DNA of 64,000 bases from an uncultured Bacteroidia bacterium. GTDB taxonomy: Bacteria > Bacteroidota > Bacteroidia > Bacteroidales > UBA932. The stretch is from contig CADASN010000014.1 in NCBI GenBank assembly GCA_902790635.1, positions 19,618 to 83,617 of the forward strand, read 5' to 3'. The number at the start of each line of letters is the position of its first letter. Position 1 is the first letter of the stretch. Shown here in pieces: positions 25,527 through 33,128 of this stretch. The notes beneath the pieces are model-generated. The model was not told the origin of the DNA. It did not search any database and saw nothing but the letters and a program-made list of their open reading frames with translations. Position numbers and translations under genes: made by a program.

Positions 25527-25557
25527 CAAAGGTACGGCAATTTTTGAATAATCCAAA
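25527..25557 (-). promoter_or_regulatory. promoter of the GntR-controlled ABC operon
   Basis: On the minus strand: TTTG (25554-25557), a 19-base spacer, then TACCTTTG (25527-25534). Both boxes and the spacing match the Bacteroidota consensus exactly. The leader to the ATG at 25492 is about 28 bases. Confidence 0.85.
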
Positions 25558-25606
25558 TTTTTTTTCAAATATTTTTCCTGTTTTTTTCACTCCGGCAGTT
25601 TTTTAT

Positions 25607-25614
25607 TAATTTTG
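25607..25614 (+). promoter_or_regulatory. -7 promoter box of the 5'-nucleotidase gene
   Basis: TAATTTTG matches TAnnTTTG and ends 6 bases before the chosen ATG at 25621. The transcript start would fall at or next to the start codon. No -33 TTTG is seen. Confidence 0.5.
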
Positions 25615-25620
25615 TATGTG

Positions 25621-27357
25621 ATGAAACGCGTTTGCTATTGCCTTCTTGCGGCGGCGCTGCTGATACTGGCCGCCTCTTGCTCCCCGGACGAGCGTATCCT
25701 CCATATCGTGACTACCGGCGATGTCCATGGAAGTTGGTTTGATGAGCCTTACGTCGATGGGCAGGCGACCAAGACGAGCCTGATGTCCGTCAGTGCCTGG
25801 GTGGACAGCCTCCGGGGGGCGGTAGGGGAGCGCAATGTCCTGCTGCTGGACGCGGGGGACTGCCTGCAGGGAGACAATGCTCCTTATTATTATAATTATG
25901 TCGCAGAGCTGGAGGAACATCTCTTCCCGCGTATCGTCTCCTATATGAAATATGACGCGGTCACCGTGGGAAACCATGACATCGAGACCGGGCATCCGGT
26001 CTATGACTGGATTGCGAAGGAACTGGCCGCCCGCAAGATTCCCTTCCTGGGCGGCAATGCCGTCCGAACGGACAACGGAGAGCCGTATTTCCCTGTTTAT
26101 AAAATGTTCCGCCGCGGCGGGATGAAGGTGGCCGTGCTGGGTTTCACCAATCCGAACATGAAAGCCTGGCTGGCCGAACCGATCTGGAGCGGCATCGAGT
26201 TCGTGTCCCTGATTCCCTGCGTGCAGGAATGGGTGGACCGCGTGCGGGCGAAGGAGAAGCCCGACGTGGTGGTGGTGCTGGTGCATTCCGGGACAGGCAG
26301 CGGTGACGGCGCGGTCCTGGAGAGCCAGGGTCTCGACCTGCTGGACACGCTGAAGGGCGTGGACGTGCTGGTAACTTCCCACGATCACCGTCCCTATGTC
26401 CAGGAAAAGGACGGCACCTGGCTGATCAATGGCGGCGCCCGCGCCGGCAATGTCGGCCACGCGGTGATCAAGGCTGCCAAGAAGGACGGCCACCTGGACA
26501 AGGAGATCCGGGGCGAGTATGTCCGGATGGACAAGAACAAGGTCAACGAAGCGATGAAGGAGCATTTCCGTCCCGATTTCGAGCGGATCAAGGCCTTCAC
26601 CCTGCAGCCTGTGGGTGAACTGGGTGTAGAACTTCGCACGCGTGACGCCTACACGGGCATGTCCGACTATACCAATCTCGTGCATACGGTGCAGCTCGGT
26701 GTTCCGGATGTCCGCCTGTCTTTCGCCGCTCCATTGACTTACAACGGCACCGTCAATGCCGGACAGGTGATCTATAACGACATGTTCACGATCTATCCTT
26801 TCGAGAACCAGCTCTACATCGTGAAGATGAAAGGCTCCGAGGTCAAGAACTACCTGGAGTACTCCTATGATCACTGGATCCAGACACCGGGCCAGCATGT
26901 CCTGCGGATCCAGGATGCGCCCGACGCCCGGACCGGGGCGAAGCGCTGGTCTTTCGTGTATCGTTCATACAATTTCGACTCGGCGGCCGGCCTGGTCTAT
27001 ACGGTGGACGTGACCCGTCCCGCAGGCAGCCGCGTGCAGATCAAGTCCCTTGCGGACGGGTCCCCCTTCGACCCGGACGGCTGGTACAACGTAGCGATGA
27101 CCTCCTACCGCGCCAGCGGCGGAGGCAACATCATTCCGGAGGGTGCCGGCCTGAGCCAGGAGGAGATGGACGAACGGATCGTGAACCGGCTGCCGGAGAT
27201 CCGGGAGCTGATCTATCAGTATATCAAAGAGCACGGCACCATCGATGCCGCGCTCATCCGTGACCATAGCCTTCTCGGCGAGTGGCACTTCGTGCCGGAG
27301 AAACTCGTGAATCCGATGCTGGAGGCCGATATGGAGCTTATCTTCGGAAAGCCTTGA
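25621..27357 (+). CDS. 5'-nucleotidase/UshA-like metallophosphoesterase lipoprotein
   Basis: 578 residues with a lipoprotein signal (ILAASC, Cys20). The N-terminal calcineurin-like domain has TTGDVHGSW (metal ligands Asp34, His36), LLDAGDCLQG, TVGNHDIE and SHDHRPY. The C-terminal 5'-nucleotidase domain starts near residue 350 with substrate-stacking aromatics expected around NYLEYSYDHW. Such enzymes split nucleotides or related phosphate esters outside the inner membrane. The first in-frame ATG (25612) lies in the promoter box, so 25621 is preferred. The 3' end overlaps ffh by 20 bases (convergent). Confidence 0.9.
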   Translation: MKRVCYCLLAAALLILAASCSPDERILHIVTTGDVHGSWFDEPYVDGQATKTSLMSVSAWVDSLRGAVGERNVLLLDAGDCLQGDNAPYYYNYVAELEEHLFPRIVSYMKYDAVTVGNHDIETGHPVYDWIAKELAARKIPFLGGNAVRTDNGEPYFPVYKMFRRGGMKVAVLGFTNPNMKAWLAEPIWSGIEFVSLIPCVQEWVDRVRAKEKPDVVVVLVHSGTGSGDGAVLESQGLDLLDTLKGVDVLVTSHDHRPYVQEKDGTWLINGGARAGNVGHAVIKAAKKDGHLDKEIRGEYVRMDKNKVNEAMKEHFRPDFERIKAFTLQPVGELGVELRTRDAYTGMSDYTNLVHTVQLGVPDVRLSFAAPLTYNGTVNAGQVIYNDMFTIYPFENQLYIVKMKGSEVKNYLEYSYDHWIQTPGQHVLRIQDAPDARTGAKRWSFVYRSYNFDSAAGLVYTVDVTRPAGSRVQIKSLADGSPFDPDGWYNVAMTSYRASGGGNIIPEGAGLSQEEMDERIVNRLPEIRELIYQYIKEHGTIDAALIRDHSLLGEWHFVPEKLVNPMLEADMELIFGKP

Positions 27358-28660
27358 GACGCTGCTGAAGGGAGCCGTCCACGGCCATCTTCATCATTTT
27401 GCGCGTCTGCTCAAACTGTTTGAGAAGTTTGTTGACGTCTGCGACGCTGGTACCGGATCCTTTCGCGATGCGGCTGCGGCGCGAGCCGTTGAGGCATTCG
27501 GGGTGCTCTTTTTCGTAAGGAGTCATCGACCGGATGATGGCCTCGGTCGGCTTGAATGCGTCGTCCGGGATGTCCACGTCTTTGAGCGCCTTGTCCATTC
27601 CGGGGAGCATCCCCGCCAGATCCTTCATGCTGCCCATTTTCTGGACCTGCTGGATCTGATTATAGAAATCATTCAGTGTGAATTGGTTATGTGCAATCTT
27701 TTTCTTGAGTGCGCGCGCCTCTTTCTCGTCATACTGCTCCTGGGCCTTTTCGACCAGGGACACGACGTCGCCCATCCCGAGGATGCGGTCGGCGACGCGC
27801 GCCGGATAGAAGATGTCGAGGGCTTCCATCTTCTCGCCCGAGCTGACGAACTTGATGGGTTTGCCGGTCACGGCCTTGATCGAGAGGGCCGCACCGCCGC
27901 GGGTGTCGCCGTCCATCTTGGTCAGCACCACGCCGTCGTAGTCGATGGCTTGGTTGAAGGCCTTGGCGGATTCGACGGCGTCCTGGCCGGTCATCGCATC
28001 CACGACGAAGAGGGTCTCAGTCGGATTGACGGCCTTGTGGAGGGTGGAAATCTCCGCCATCAGTTCCTGGTCCACGGTCAGGCGTCCGGCAGTATCCACG
28101 ATCACGACGCTGTAGCCTTGCTGGCGGGCATACTGGATGGCATCTTTGGCGACTTTGACGGGGTCTTTCTCCCCGTCCTGCGAATAAACCTCCACGCCCA
28201 CCTGGGCGCCCAGGGTCTTGAGCTGCTCGATGGCAGCCGGACGGAAGGTGTCGCAGGCCGCGAGCAGGACCTTCATGCCGCGCTTGCTCTTGATGTGCAG
28301 GGCCAGCTTGCCGCTGAAGGTCGTCTTACCGGAACCGTTCAGACCGGCTACGAGCACCACGGCAGGGGAGCCTTTGACATTGATCTCGCTATGCTCGGAA
28401 CCCATGAACGCGGCCAGTTCGTCGTGGACGATCTTGACCATCATCTGCTGCGGCTTGACGGCCGTGAGCACACCGGTGCCCAGCGCCTGCGTCTTGACGC
28501 GGTCGCAGAATTCCTTGGCGACCTTGTAGGAGACGTCCGCGTCCAGCAGGGCCCGGCGGATTTCCTTGACGGTCTCGGCTACGTTGACTTCGGTGATCTT
28601 GCCTTCGCCCTTGAGGATCTTGAAGGATCTTTCCAGTCTGTCTGACAGATTTTCGAACAT
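27338..28660 (-). CDS. ffh: signal recognition particle protein Ffh
   Basis: SRP54 GTPase that targets nascent membrane proteins to FtsY. 440 residues: N domain (MFENLSDRLERSFKIL), G domain with GLNGSGKTT, DTAGR, TKMDGD, and a C-terminal M domain with methionine-rich helices, from the long linker (MGSMKDLAGMLPGM) on. The frame is open to 29023, but MFENL at 28660 is the family start and a -7 box lies at 28688-28695. Confidence 0.97.
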   Translation of the reverse strand: MFENLSDRLERSFKILKGEGKITEVNVAETVKEIRRALLDADVSYKVAKEFCDRVKTQALGTGVLTAVKPQQMMVKIVHDELAAFMGSEHSEINVKGSPAVVLVAGLNGSGKTTFSGKLALHIKSKRGMKVLLAACDTFRPAAIEQLKTLGAQVGVEVYSQDGEKDPVKVAKDAIQYARQQGYSVVIVDTAGRLTVDQELMAEISTLHKAVNPTETLFVVDAMTGQDAVESAKAFNQAIDYDGVVLTKMDGDTRGGAALSIKAVTGKPIKFVSSGEKMEALDIFYPARVADRILGMGDVVSLVEKAQEQYDEKEARALKKKIAHNQFTLNDFYNQIQQVQKMGSMKDLAGMLPGMDKALKDVDIPDDAFKPTEAIIRSMTPYEKEHPECLNGSRRSRIAKGSGTSVADVNKLLKQFEQTRKMMKMAVDGSLQQRLKAFRR

Positions 28661-28687
28661 GGGAATTGCTACTAAAAATTCAAAGCA

Positions 28688-28695
28688 CAAAGATA
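28688..28695 (-). promoter_or_regulatory. -7 promoter box of ffh
   Basis: On the minus strand this reads TATCTTTG, 27 bases before the ffh ATG. Its last base overlaps the start codon of the divergent AraC-type gene. Confidence 0.55.
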
Positions 28696-29087
28696 TGAAA
28701 CTTTTTTTACGCCGCATAATCCATCGGCTCAAATGCGATCCCGCGGAGCAGCTGTATGAGCGGATTGCCCGGTCAGTAGATACCTGGGTGGCCGGAAAGG
28801 GCTTCCTGAAAGTCCTTCCGACGGTGCCCGCCATCGCCTCCGATATCGGCGTGGGGCCGGACCAGTTGGCCCGGCTCATCCGGATCCGAACCGGCCAGAC
28901 CATACTGGGGTGGCGCAAGTGCCTGCGAATCGACGAAGCGAAAAGCATCCTGCGCGAATACCCCGCGCTGCCGCTTTCGTCCGTGGCGTCGATGGTCGGC
29001 ATCGGCGACAAGTCCAATTTCAAGCGTCAGTTCACGGAAGTGGTGGGGATGTCTCCCGGGGAATGGCGGAAGCGGGGAACGGCGTGA
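28695..29087 (+). CDS. small AraC-type DNA-binding protein
   Basis: 130 residues, essentially only the double helix-turn-helix of the AraC/XylS family: first HTH around VPAIASDIGVGPDQLARLIR, second around LPLSSVASMVGIGDKSNFKRQFTEVVG (in parts), ending SPGEWRK. No sensor domain. The ATG at 28695 (MKLFLRRIIHRLKC) lies on top of the ffh promoter, so its own promoter would be inside the 5' end of ffh. Longer in-frame starts inside ffh are unlikely. The target is unknown. Confidence 0.78.
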   Translation: MKLFLRRIIHRLKCDPAEQLYERIARSVDTWVAGKGFLKVLPTVPAIASDIGVGPDQLARLIRIRTGQTILGWRKCLRIDEAKSILREYPALPLSSVASMVGIGDKSNFKRQFTEVVGMSPGEWRKRGTA

Positions 29088-29093
29088 CGGAGT

Positions 29094-29720
29094 CTATTTC
29101 CCGGACAGGGTCCGGAGGGCCTCCAGGGCCAGGCGGACGGTGTTGAAGAGGATAACGGCCGAGATGACGAGGCTGATCAGGGGATCGATGATGTGCAGTC
29201 CGGTGCGGCTGATGACGATGCCGGAGATCACCACGCCAAGCGAAAGCAGCGAGTCGGTGGCCATGTGCAGGAAGGCGGCCCGCGTGTTGATGTCCTGGCG
29301 ATGGCGCATCAGCAGCCAGGCACTCAGGCCGCTGACCAGGATGCCGACTCCGGCAGTCCAGGAGATGGCCGTCCCGTCCACCGGGGCGGGTTCGGAGATC
29401 TTGAGGATGCTCTCGCGGACAATCAGTCCGACGGCTACCAGCAGGATGAGGGCATTGACCAGGGCAATCCCGGCGGAGATCCGCCGGAAATCCCCGTTCT
29501 GCCGCAGTGCCAGGTGGAAGCCCACCAGGGCAATCAGCAGGGAGAAGACGTCGATGAGTTTGTGCCCGGCATCGGAGACCAGTCCCAGGGAATGGTGGGT
29601 CAGTCCGATGACCACTTCGAGAATGACGAAGGCCAGGTTGAGGGCGATGGACACCTTGTAGGCACCGTACAATGCGTGGTTGTCCGGCTCCGGCGGGATA
29701 TGCTGATGAGTATGCATCAT
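29094..29720 (-). CDS. CDF-family cation efflux protein, short form
   Basis: 208 residues with six membrane segments. It keeps the metal-site patterns of cation diffusion facilitators: SDAGHKLID (Asp50, His53, Asp57) in segment 2 and HMATD (His152, Asp156) in segment 5. It ends right after segment 6 and lacks the usual cytoplasmic C-terminal metal-sensing domain. The N-terminus has a short His cluster (MMHTHQH). Zn, Co or Cd efflux is likely. The start may be either ATG of the ATGATG doublet directly behind the -7 box. Confidence 0.88.
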   Translation of the reverse strand: MMHTHQHIPPEPDNHALYGAYKVSIALNLAFVILEVVIGLTHHSLGLVSDAGHKLIDVFSLLIALVGFHLALRQNGDFRRISAGIALVNALILLVAVGLIVRESILKISEPAPVDGTAISWTAGVGILVSGLSAWLLMRHRQDINTRAAFLHMATDSLLSLGVVISGIVISRTGLHIIDPLISLVISAVILFNTVRLALEALRTLSGK

Positions 29721-29721
29721 A

Positions 29722-29729
29722 CAAAGATA
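29722..29729 (-). promoter_or_regulatory. -7 promoter box of the CDF gene
   Basis: On the minus strand this reads TATCTTTG and ends one base before ATGATG. The transcript would start inside the first codons, pointing to a leaderless mRNA. The surrounding 20 bases are identical to those at the start of uvrA2. Confidence 0.6.
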
Positions 29730-29824
29730 CGCTTTTTTATGGTTCGGTGGGCCTTTTTTCCAATTTGCCAGTCCTAAATTCGCATTTGAATGGACAAATT
29801 GTTATCTTTATAGTCCTTAATAAC

Positions 29825-30913
29825 GTGACTTTGGAAGCAACTATCCATGCGATTTTCTCGACCTTGCCCTTTGCCGTCTGCCTGGTCTGGTCCGTCCTGC
29901 TCTTCCAGGCGGCATGGAAGCGCCCGGTCGGTGCCCTCAGGATGCTGGCGGGCTTTGCCATAGTGTGCACTGTGCTGTATTTCTGCCATGCCGTTTATTT
30001 CAATGGGGAGGAAGTGCTGGTCACGCGTGCCATCTACCGTTGCGCAAACCTGGCTGTATATCCGTTGTTCTGGCTGTATATCCGCGCTTTGAGTGAAGCG
30101 GAGCCCCTGCCTTTCCGTGCCTTTTGGGCGCTGATTCCTGCTGTCGTGTCCTTGCTGCTGTCGACAATCGCCTATGCGTTGGGTGCCCCGGAGGATTTCG
30201 CCGAATTGCCGCTGCGCTTTATTTTCCTGGTTGAGGTGGCCTGGGTCAGTATCGCCGGGATCAGGCGGTTGGATGCTTATGACCGCAAGGTGCATAATTT
30301 CTATGCAGATACGGAGGGGAAGTCGATGGTGCCGCTGCGCAACCTGTTGTATCTGCTGCTGTTGACATCATTGGTTTCGGCGCTGATGAGTGTCATGGGC
30401 CGTTCCGTATTCGCATCGGACCTGCTGCTGGTCATCCCTTCCATCCTCTTCAGCGTATTGCTTGCCTGCATTTTCGACATCGGCTCCCGGATAGAATATA
30501 CTGCGCTGGAGGTCAGTGCCCGTCCTGAAAACGCCCTGGAGACGGATCCCGATACCGGTGAATTCCAGGCGTTGATGGACCGGATCGTTGACCAGATGGA
30601 GAACAGGCAACTCTTCCGGACACCCGGCCTCAAGATCACGGACCTTGCTACGGAGTTGGGCAGCAACCGGACCTATGTGTCCAACTGCATCAACCGCATG
30701 GCCGGACAATCCTTCTCGGACTACGTCAATTCGTATCGCATCCGGTATGCCCAGATCCTGATGCAGATGAATGACAGCGGCCAGACCCTCTCGCAGATCG
30801 GCACTCAGGCCGGCTTCTCGGGAGAGACTTCTTTCTTCCGTAATTTCAAGAAGATCACAGGTCAGACCCCTTCGGAGTGGTTGTCCTCCCGCAAGCCTTC
30901 GGACAAATCCTGA
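29825..30913 (+). CDS. membrane-bound AraC-family regulator
   Basis: About 362 residues: an N-terminal part with six or seven hydrophobic segments (from FSTLPFAVCLVWSVLLFQAA to LLVIPSILFSVLLACIF) and a C-terminal AraC-type double HTH (LKITDLATELGSNRTYVSNC, then LSQIGTQAGFSGETSFFRNF). The layout suggests a membrane sensor that binds DNA directly, common in Bacteroidota. No ATG exists in frame near the likely start. I chose the GTG at 29825; the ATG at 29672 lies inside the divergent CDF gene. The 3' end overlaps the convergent prsW gene by 52 bases. Confidence 0.8.
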   Translation: MTLEATIHAIFSTLPFAVCLVWSVLLFQAAWKRPVGALRMLAGFAIVCTVLYFCHAVYFNGEEVLVTRAIYRCANLAVYPLFWLYIRALSEAEPLPFRAFWALIPAVVSLLLSTIAYALGAPEDFAELPLRFIFLVEVAWVSIAGIRRLDAYDRKVHNFYADTEGKSMVPLRNLLYLLLLTSLVSALMSVMGRSVFASDLLLVIPSILFSVLLACIFDIGSRIEYTALEVSARPENALETDPDTGEFQALMDRIVDQMENRQLFRTPGLKITDLATELGSNRTYVSNCINRMAGQSFSDYVNSYRIRYAQILMQMNDSGQTLSQIGTQAGFSGETSFFRNFKKITGQTPSEWLSSRKPSDKS

Positions 30914-31614
30914 GCATAGAGCCGCTTCATGCTCTTCAGGGACCAGCGCAGGGAGAAATAGATCAGCACAATCAGGAACAGCGGGACGAGTCCCAGCATC
31001 GTGGCTCCACCCACATCGTCCTGCACGCAGAAAACGGCAGTATCATACAGTCCGTGCAACAGGACAGGCAAGGCCCAGACGCAGAGCACGGCTTTACGGG
31101 GAGAGATCTCCCCGAAATGATACCTGGAATAGAAATACCCCATGATCACGGCATAGCAGAAATGACCGGGGACGGCAAACAGCCCCCGCATGATGCCGGT
31201 CGCAGCGACAGACTCTTCTTCGAGCATGAGGTAGAGTACATTCTCGATGGAGGCGAATCCGAGACCGACGCTGACGGCATAGACAATCCCGTCCAGGCGC
31301 TCGTCAAAAAACGGGTTCTTCCTCAGTAAAAACCAGATCATCAGGAGTTTGACCGACTCTTCGGGGATGGCGGCCGCGAAGAAGGCGTGCCGCATGTGCA
31401 TCCCGACAGAATCGTCCGGTCCCGGATCCACGTCCAGCCCCGTCCATTCGAAGACAGAAGCCAGGAAGACGGCTGAGAACGCTGACAGTATACCATACAG
31501 GAAACCCTTGGCCAGCTGGGCCGGGGGCTCCTTCTTGTATCGGTCCACCCACCAGGTGTAGGCGAACAGGACGGCGGCAGGCAGCAGCGCCAACAGGAGC
31601 TTCAGGAGAATCAT
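30862..31614 (-). CDS. PrsW-family intramembrane metalloprotease
   Basis: 250 residues with about eight membrane segments. It carries the PrsW catalytic marks: IPEESVKLLM (EExxK), the second motif around FASIENVLYL (E) and VPGHFCYAVIMGYF plus HGLYD (His residues). In Bacillus, PrsW cuts an anti-sigma factor; the target here is unknown. It overlaps the upstream gene by 4 bases, so it is translationally coupled to the paralogous envelope proteins, which might be substrates or partners (inference). Confidence 0.88.
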   Translation of the reverse strand: MILLKLLLALLPAAVLFAYTWWVDRYKKEPPAQLAKGFLYGILSAFSAVFLASVFEWTGLDVDPGPDDSVGMHMRHAFFAAAIPEESVKLLMIWFLLRKNPFFDERLDGIVYAVSVGLGFASIENVLYLMLEEESVAATGIMRGLFAVPGHFCYAVIMGYFYSRYHFGEISPRKAVLCVWALPVLLHGLYDTAVFCVQDDVGGATMLGLVPLFLIVLIYFSLRWSLKSMKRLYAQDLSEGLREDNHSEGV

Positions 31615-32261
31615 TCGAGGATGTATTTCTCCGTGGTGCCTGCCTGTGACAGGAGAACGACCTTGCGGTCGGGCGAGACCGCCAGGGAAGCGCGGGATTC
31701 AGGATCCTCGGGATTCCAGAGCGCGTAAGTGCTCCACCCGAATCCGTCCGTGCTGAAAAGCTCGGTGTATTCTGCTCCAGGGAAGAAACGCAGGGCCGCG
31801 CCCTTGCCGTTTTCCGGGATGTTGAAGAGCATGTAGGGCCCTTCCGGGTTGCCGGCTTCGCGGTATATGCGGTTGGTGTAGGGTTGCACGTTCGTGGTCA
31901 GGCGGGGCTCGGTCCGGTCCCAGGTGCCGTCTTTGGCGACGCAGTAGCCGTCGTGGGCATAGGTGAAATGGGCCAGGCAGCCGCTCTCATCCACGTAGTA
32001 GTATTTCCCCCTGTCCTTGATCCAGGCGCTTCGGGCCATGATGCCGCTGCCGGCTTTGTTGTAGATCATTTCCCCGGAGGGGAGGGTCTCCCAACTGCCG
32101 CCGGAGAGGGCGTAGGTGGCCGGGGTATAGTCGTCTTCAGGCTCGGCGATACCGAGTTCGGCGCGCCGCTGTGCGGCTGTCTTTTCCTGCTGCGCCCGGA
32201 CGGCCGGGCAGAGCAGGGCTGCGCCGAGAAGCACGCAGAGGGCGAGGTGGATTCGTTTCAT
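31611..32261 (-). CDS. secreted protein, paralogue of the next gene
   Basis: 216 residues with a signal peptide (ending CPAVRAQ). The mature part shares an ordered set of motifs with the neighbouring upstream gene: ALSGGSWETLPSGEMIY, YYYVDESGCLAHFTYAHDGY, DGTWDR, YREAGNPEGPY, YALWNPEDPESRASLAVSPD, VLLSQAG. I do not recognise the family. It lies 11 bases after its paralogue and overlaps prsW. Confidence 0.7.
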   Translation of the reverse strand: MKRIHLALCVLLGAALLCPAVRAQQEKTAAQRRAELGIAEPEDDYTPATYALSGGSWETLPSGEMIYNKAGSGIMARSAWIKDRGKYYYVDESGCLAHFTYAHDGYCVAKDGTWDRTEPRLTTNVQPYTNRIYREAGNPEGPYMLFNIPENGKGAALRFFPGAEYTELFSTDGFGWSTYALWNPEDPESRASLAVSPDRKVVLLSQAGTTEKYILE

Positions 32262-32272
32262 GGCTACAGGCT

Positions 32273-33025
32273 TTATTCTTTGATGAATCTCAGGGTCTCA
32301 CCGGCCTGGGACATCAGGACGGTCTTGCCGTCGGGCAGGACGACGAGGTGGGCACGGGTCTCCGGATCGTTCTCTTTGGCGAGGGCATAGGCGCCACGGC
32401 CGAACGGGTCAAGCAGGTAGGTCTCGGAGAAGCCCAGGGTCGGATAAGTGCGGGTGACCTTGTACCGGTCTTCCTGCACCGCTTCGAACTGGACATACAG
32501 ACCTGTCGGGTTGCCCTCTTCGCGGTATTTGCATCCGGTGCCGGGCCGTGTATCTTCGGTCAGGCGCGGGATGTTCTCGACCCAGGAACCGTCTTCTCCG
32601 GCGTAATAGCCGTCGAAGGCGTAGATGTTGCGCGCCAGGCAGCCGCTCTCGTCGATGAACCAGAGCTTGTTGTTATCCGATACCCACACGCTGCGGCGCA
32701 GCATGTCGTCCGCGAAGCGCCGGTACACGATCTCGCCGGACTCCAGGGTCTCCATGGCACCGTTGGTCAGGGCATAGTGCCAGGGCGTATGTCCCTCCGT
32801 GGCGGACACTTCGCGGGGATCCCGGATCTTGAGGCCGGGCACGACGAAGGCCCCGCCGTCCATGCCCGTATGCGCAATCTGGTCTTCGTAGGCTTCGTCC
32901 TCGGTCAGCCAGGGCTCGTCGGGCGGGGGATTGTTGGGCCCGCATGCCCCGAGAATATAGAGGCCGCCCACGACGATACCGCCGATACCGAGCAGCCAGC
33001 CGATGATCTTTCCAATATTACCCAT
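32273..33025 (-). CDS. membrane-anchored protein, paralogue of the downstream gene
   Basis: 250 residues starting MGNIGKIIGWLLGIGG with one N-terminal hydrophobic segment or lipoprotein signal (LYILGAC). The outer part parallels the downstream gene: ALTNGAMETLESGEIVY, LWFIDESGCLARNIYAFDGY, DGSWVE, YREEGNPTGLY, YALAKENDPETRAHLVVLPD, VLMSQAG. The repeated clause ESGCLA...DGY suggests a beta-propeller- or WG-repeat-like fold (inference). I chose the ATG at 33025 because the longer frame to 33118 has no signal sequence. Confidence 0.7.
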   Translation of the reverse strand: MGNIGKIIGWLLGIGGIVVGGLYILGACGPNNPPPDEPWLTEDEAYEDQIAHTGMDGGAFVVPGLKIRDPREVSATEGHTPWHYALTNGAMETLESGEIVYRRFADDMLRRSVWVSDNNKLWFIDESGCLARNIYAFDGYYAGEDGSWVENIPRLTEDTRPGTGCKYREEGNPTGLYVQFEAVQEDRYKVTRTYPTLGFSETYLLDPFGRGAYALAKENDPETRAHLVVLPDGKTVLMSQAGETLRFIKE

Positions 33026-33128
33026 ATTCAGTCGAATTTGTTGAAAGTTAGCAAAGTCTGTCCCGAATTGCAAGGGGCTTGTTGTCGGATAGTACGAAAA
33101 GATTGCTGAATGATACAATTTGCGCCCG

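Noticed and set aside
28661-29023. N-terminal extension of Ffh
   Set aside because: MFENLSDRL at 28660 is the conserved SRP54 start and the -7 box lies upstream of it; the extension is antisense to the AraC-type gene.
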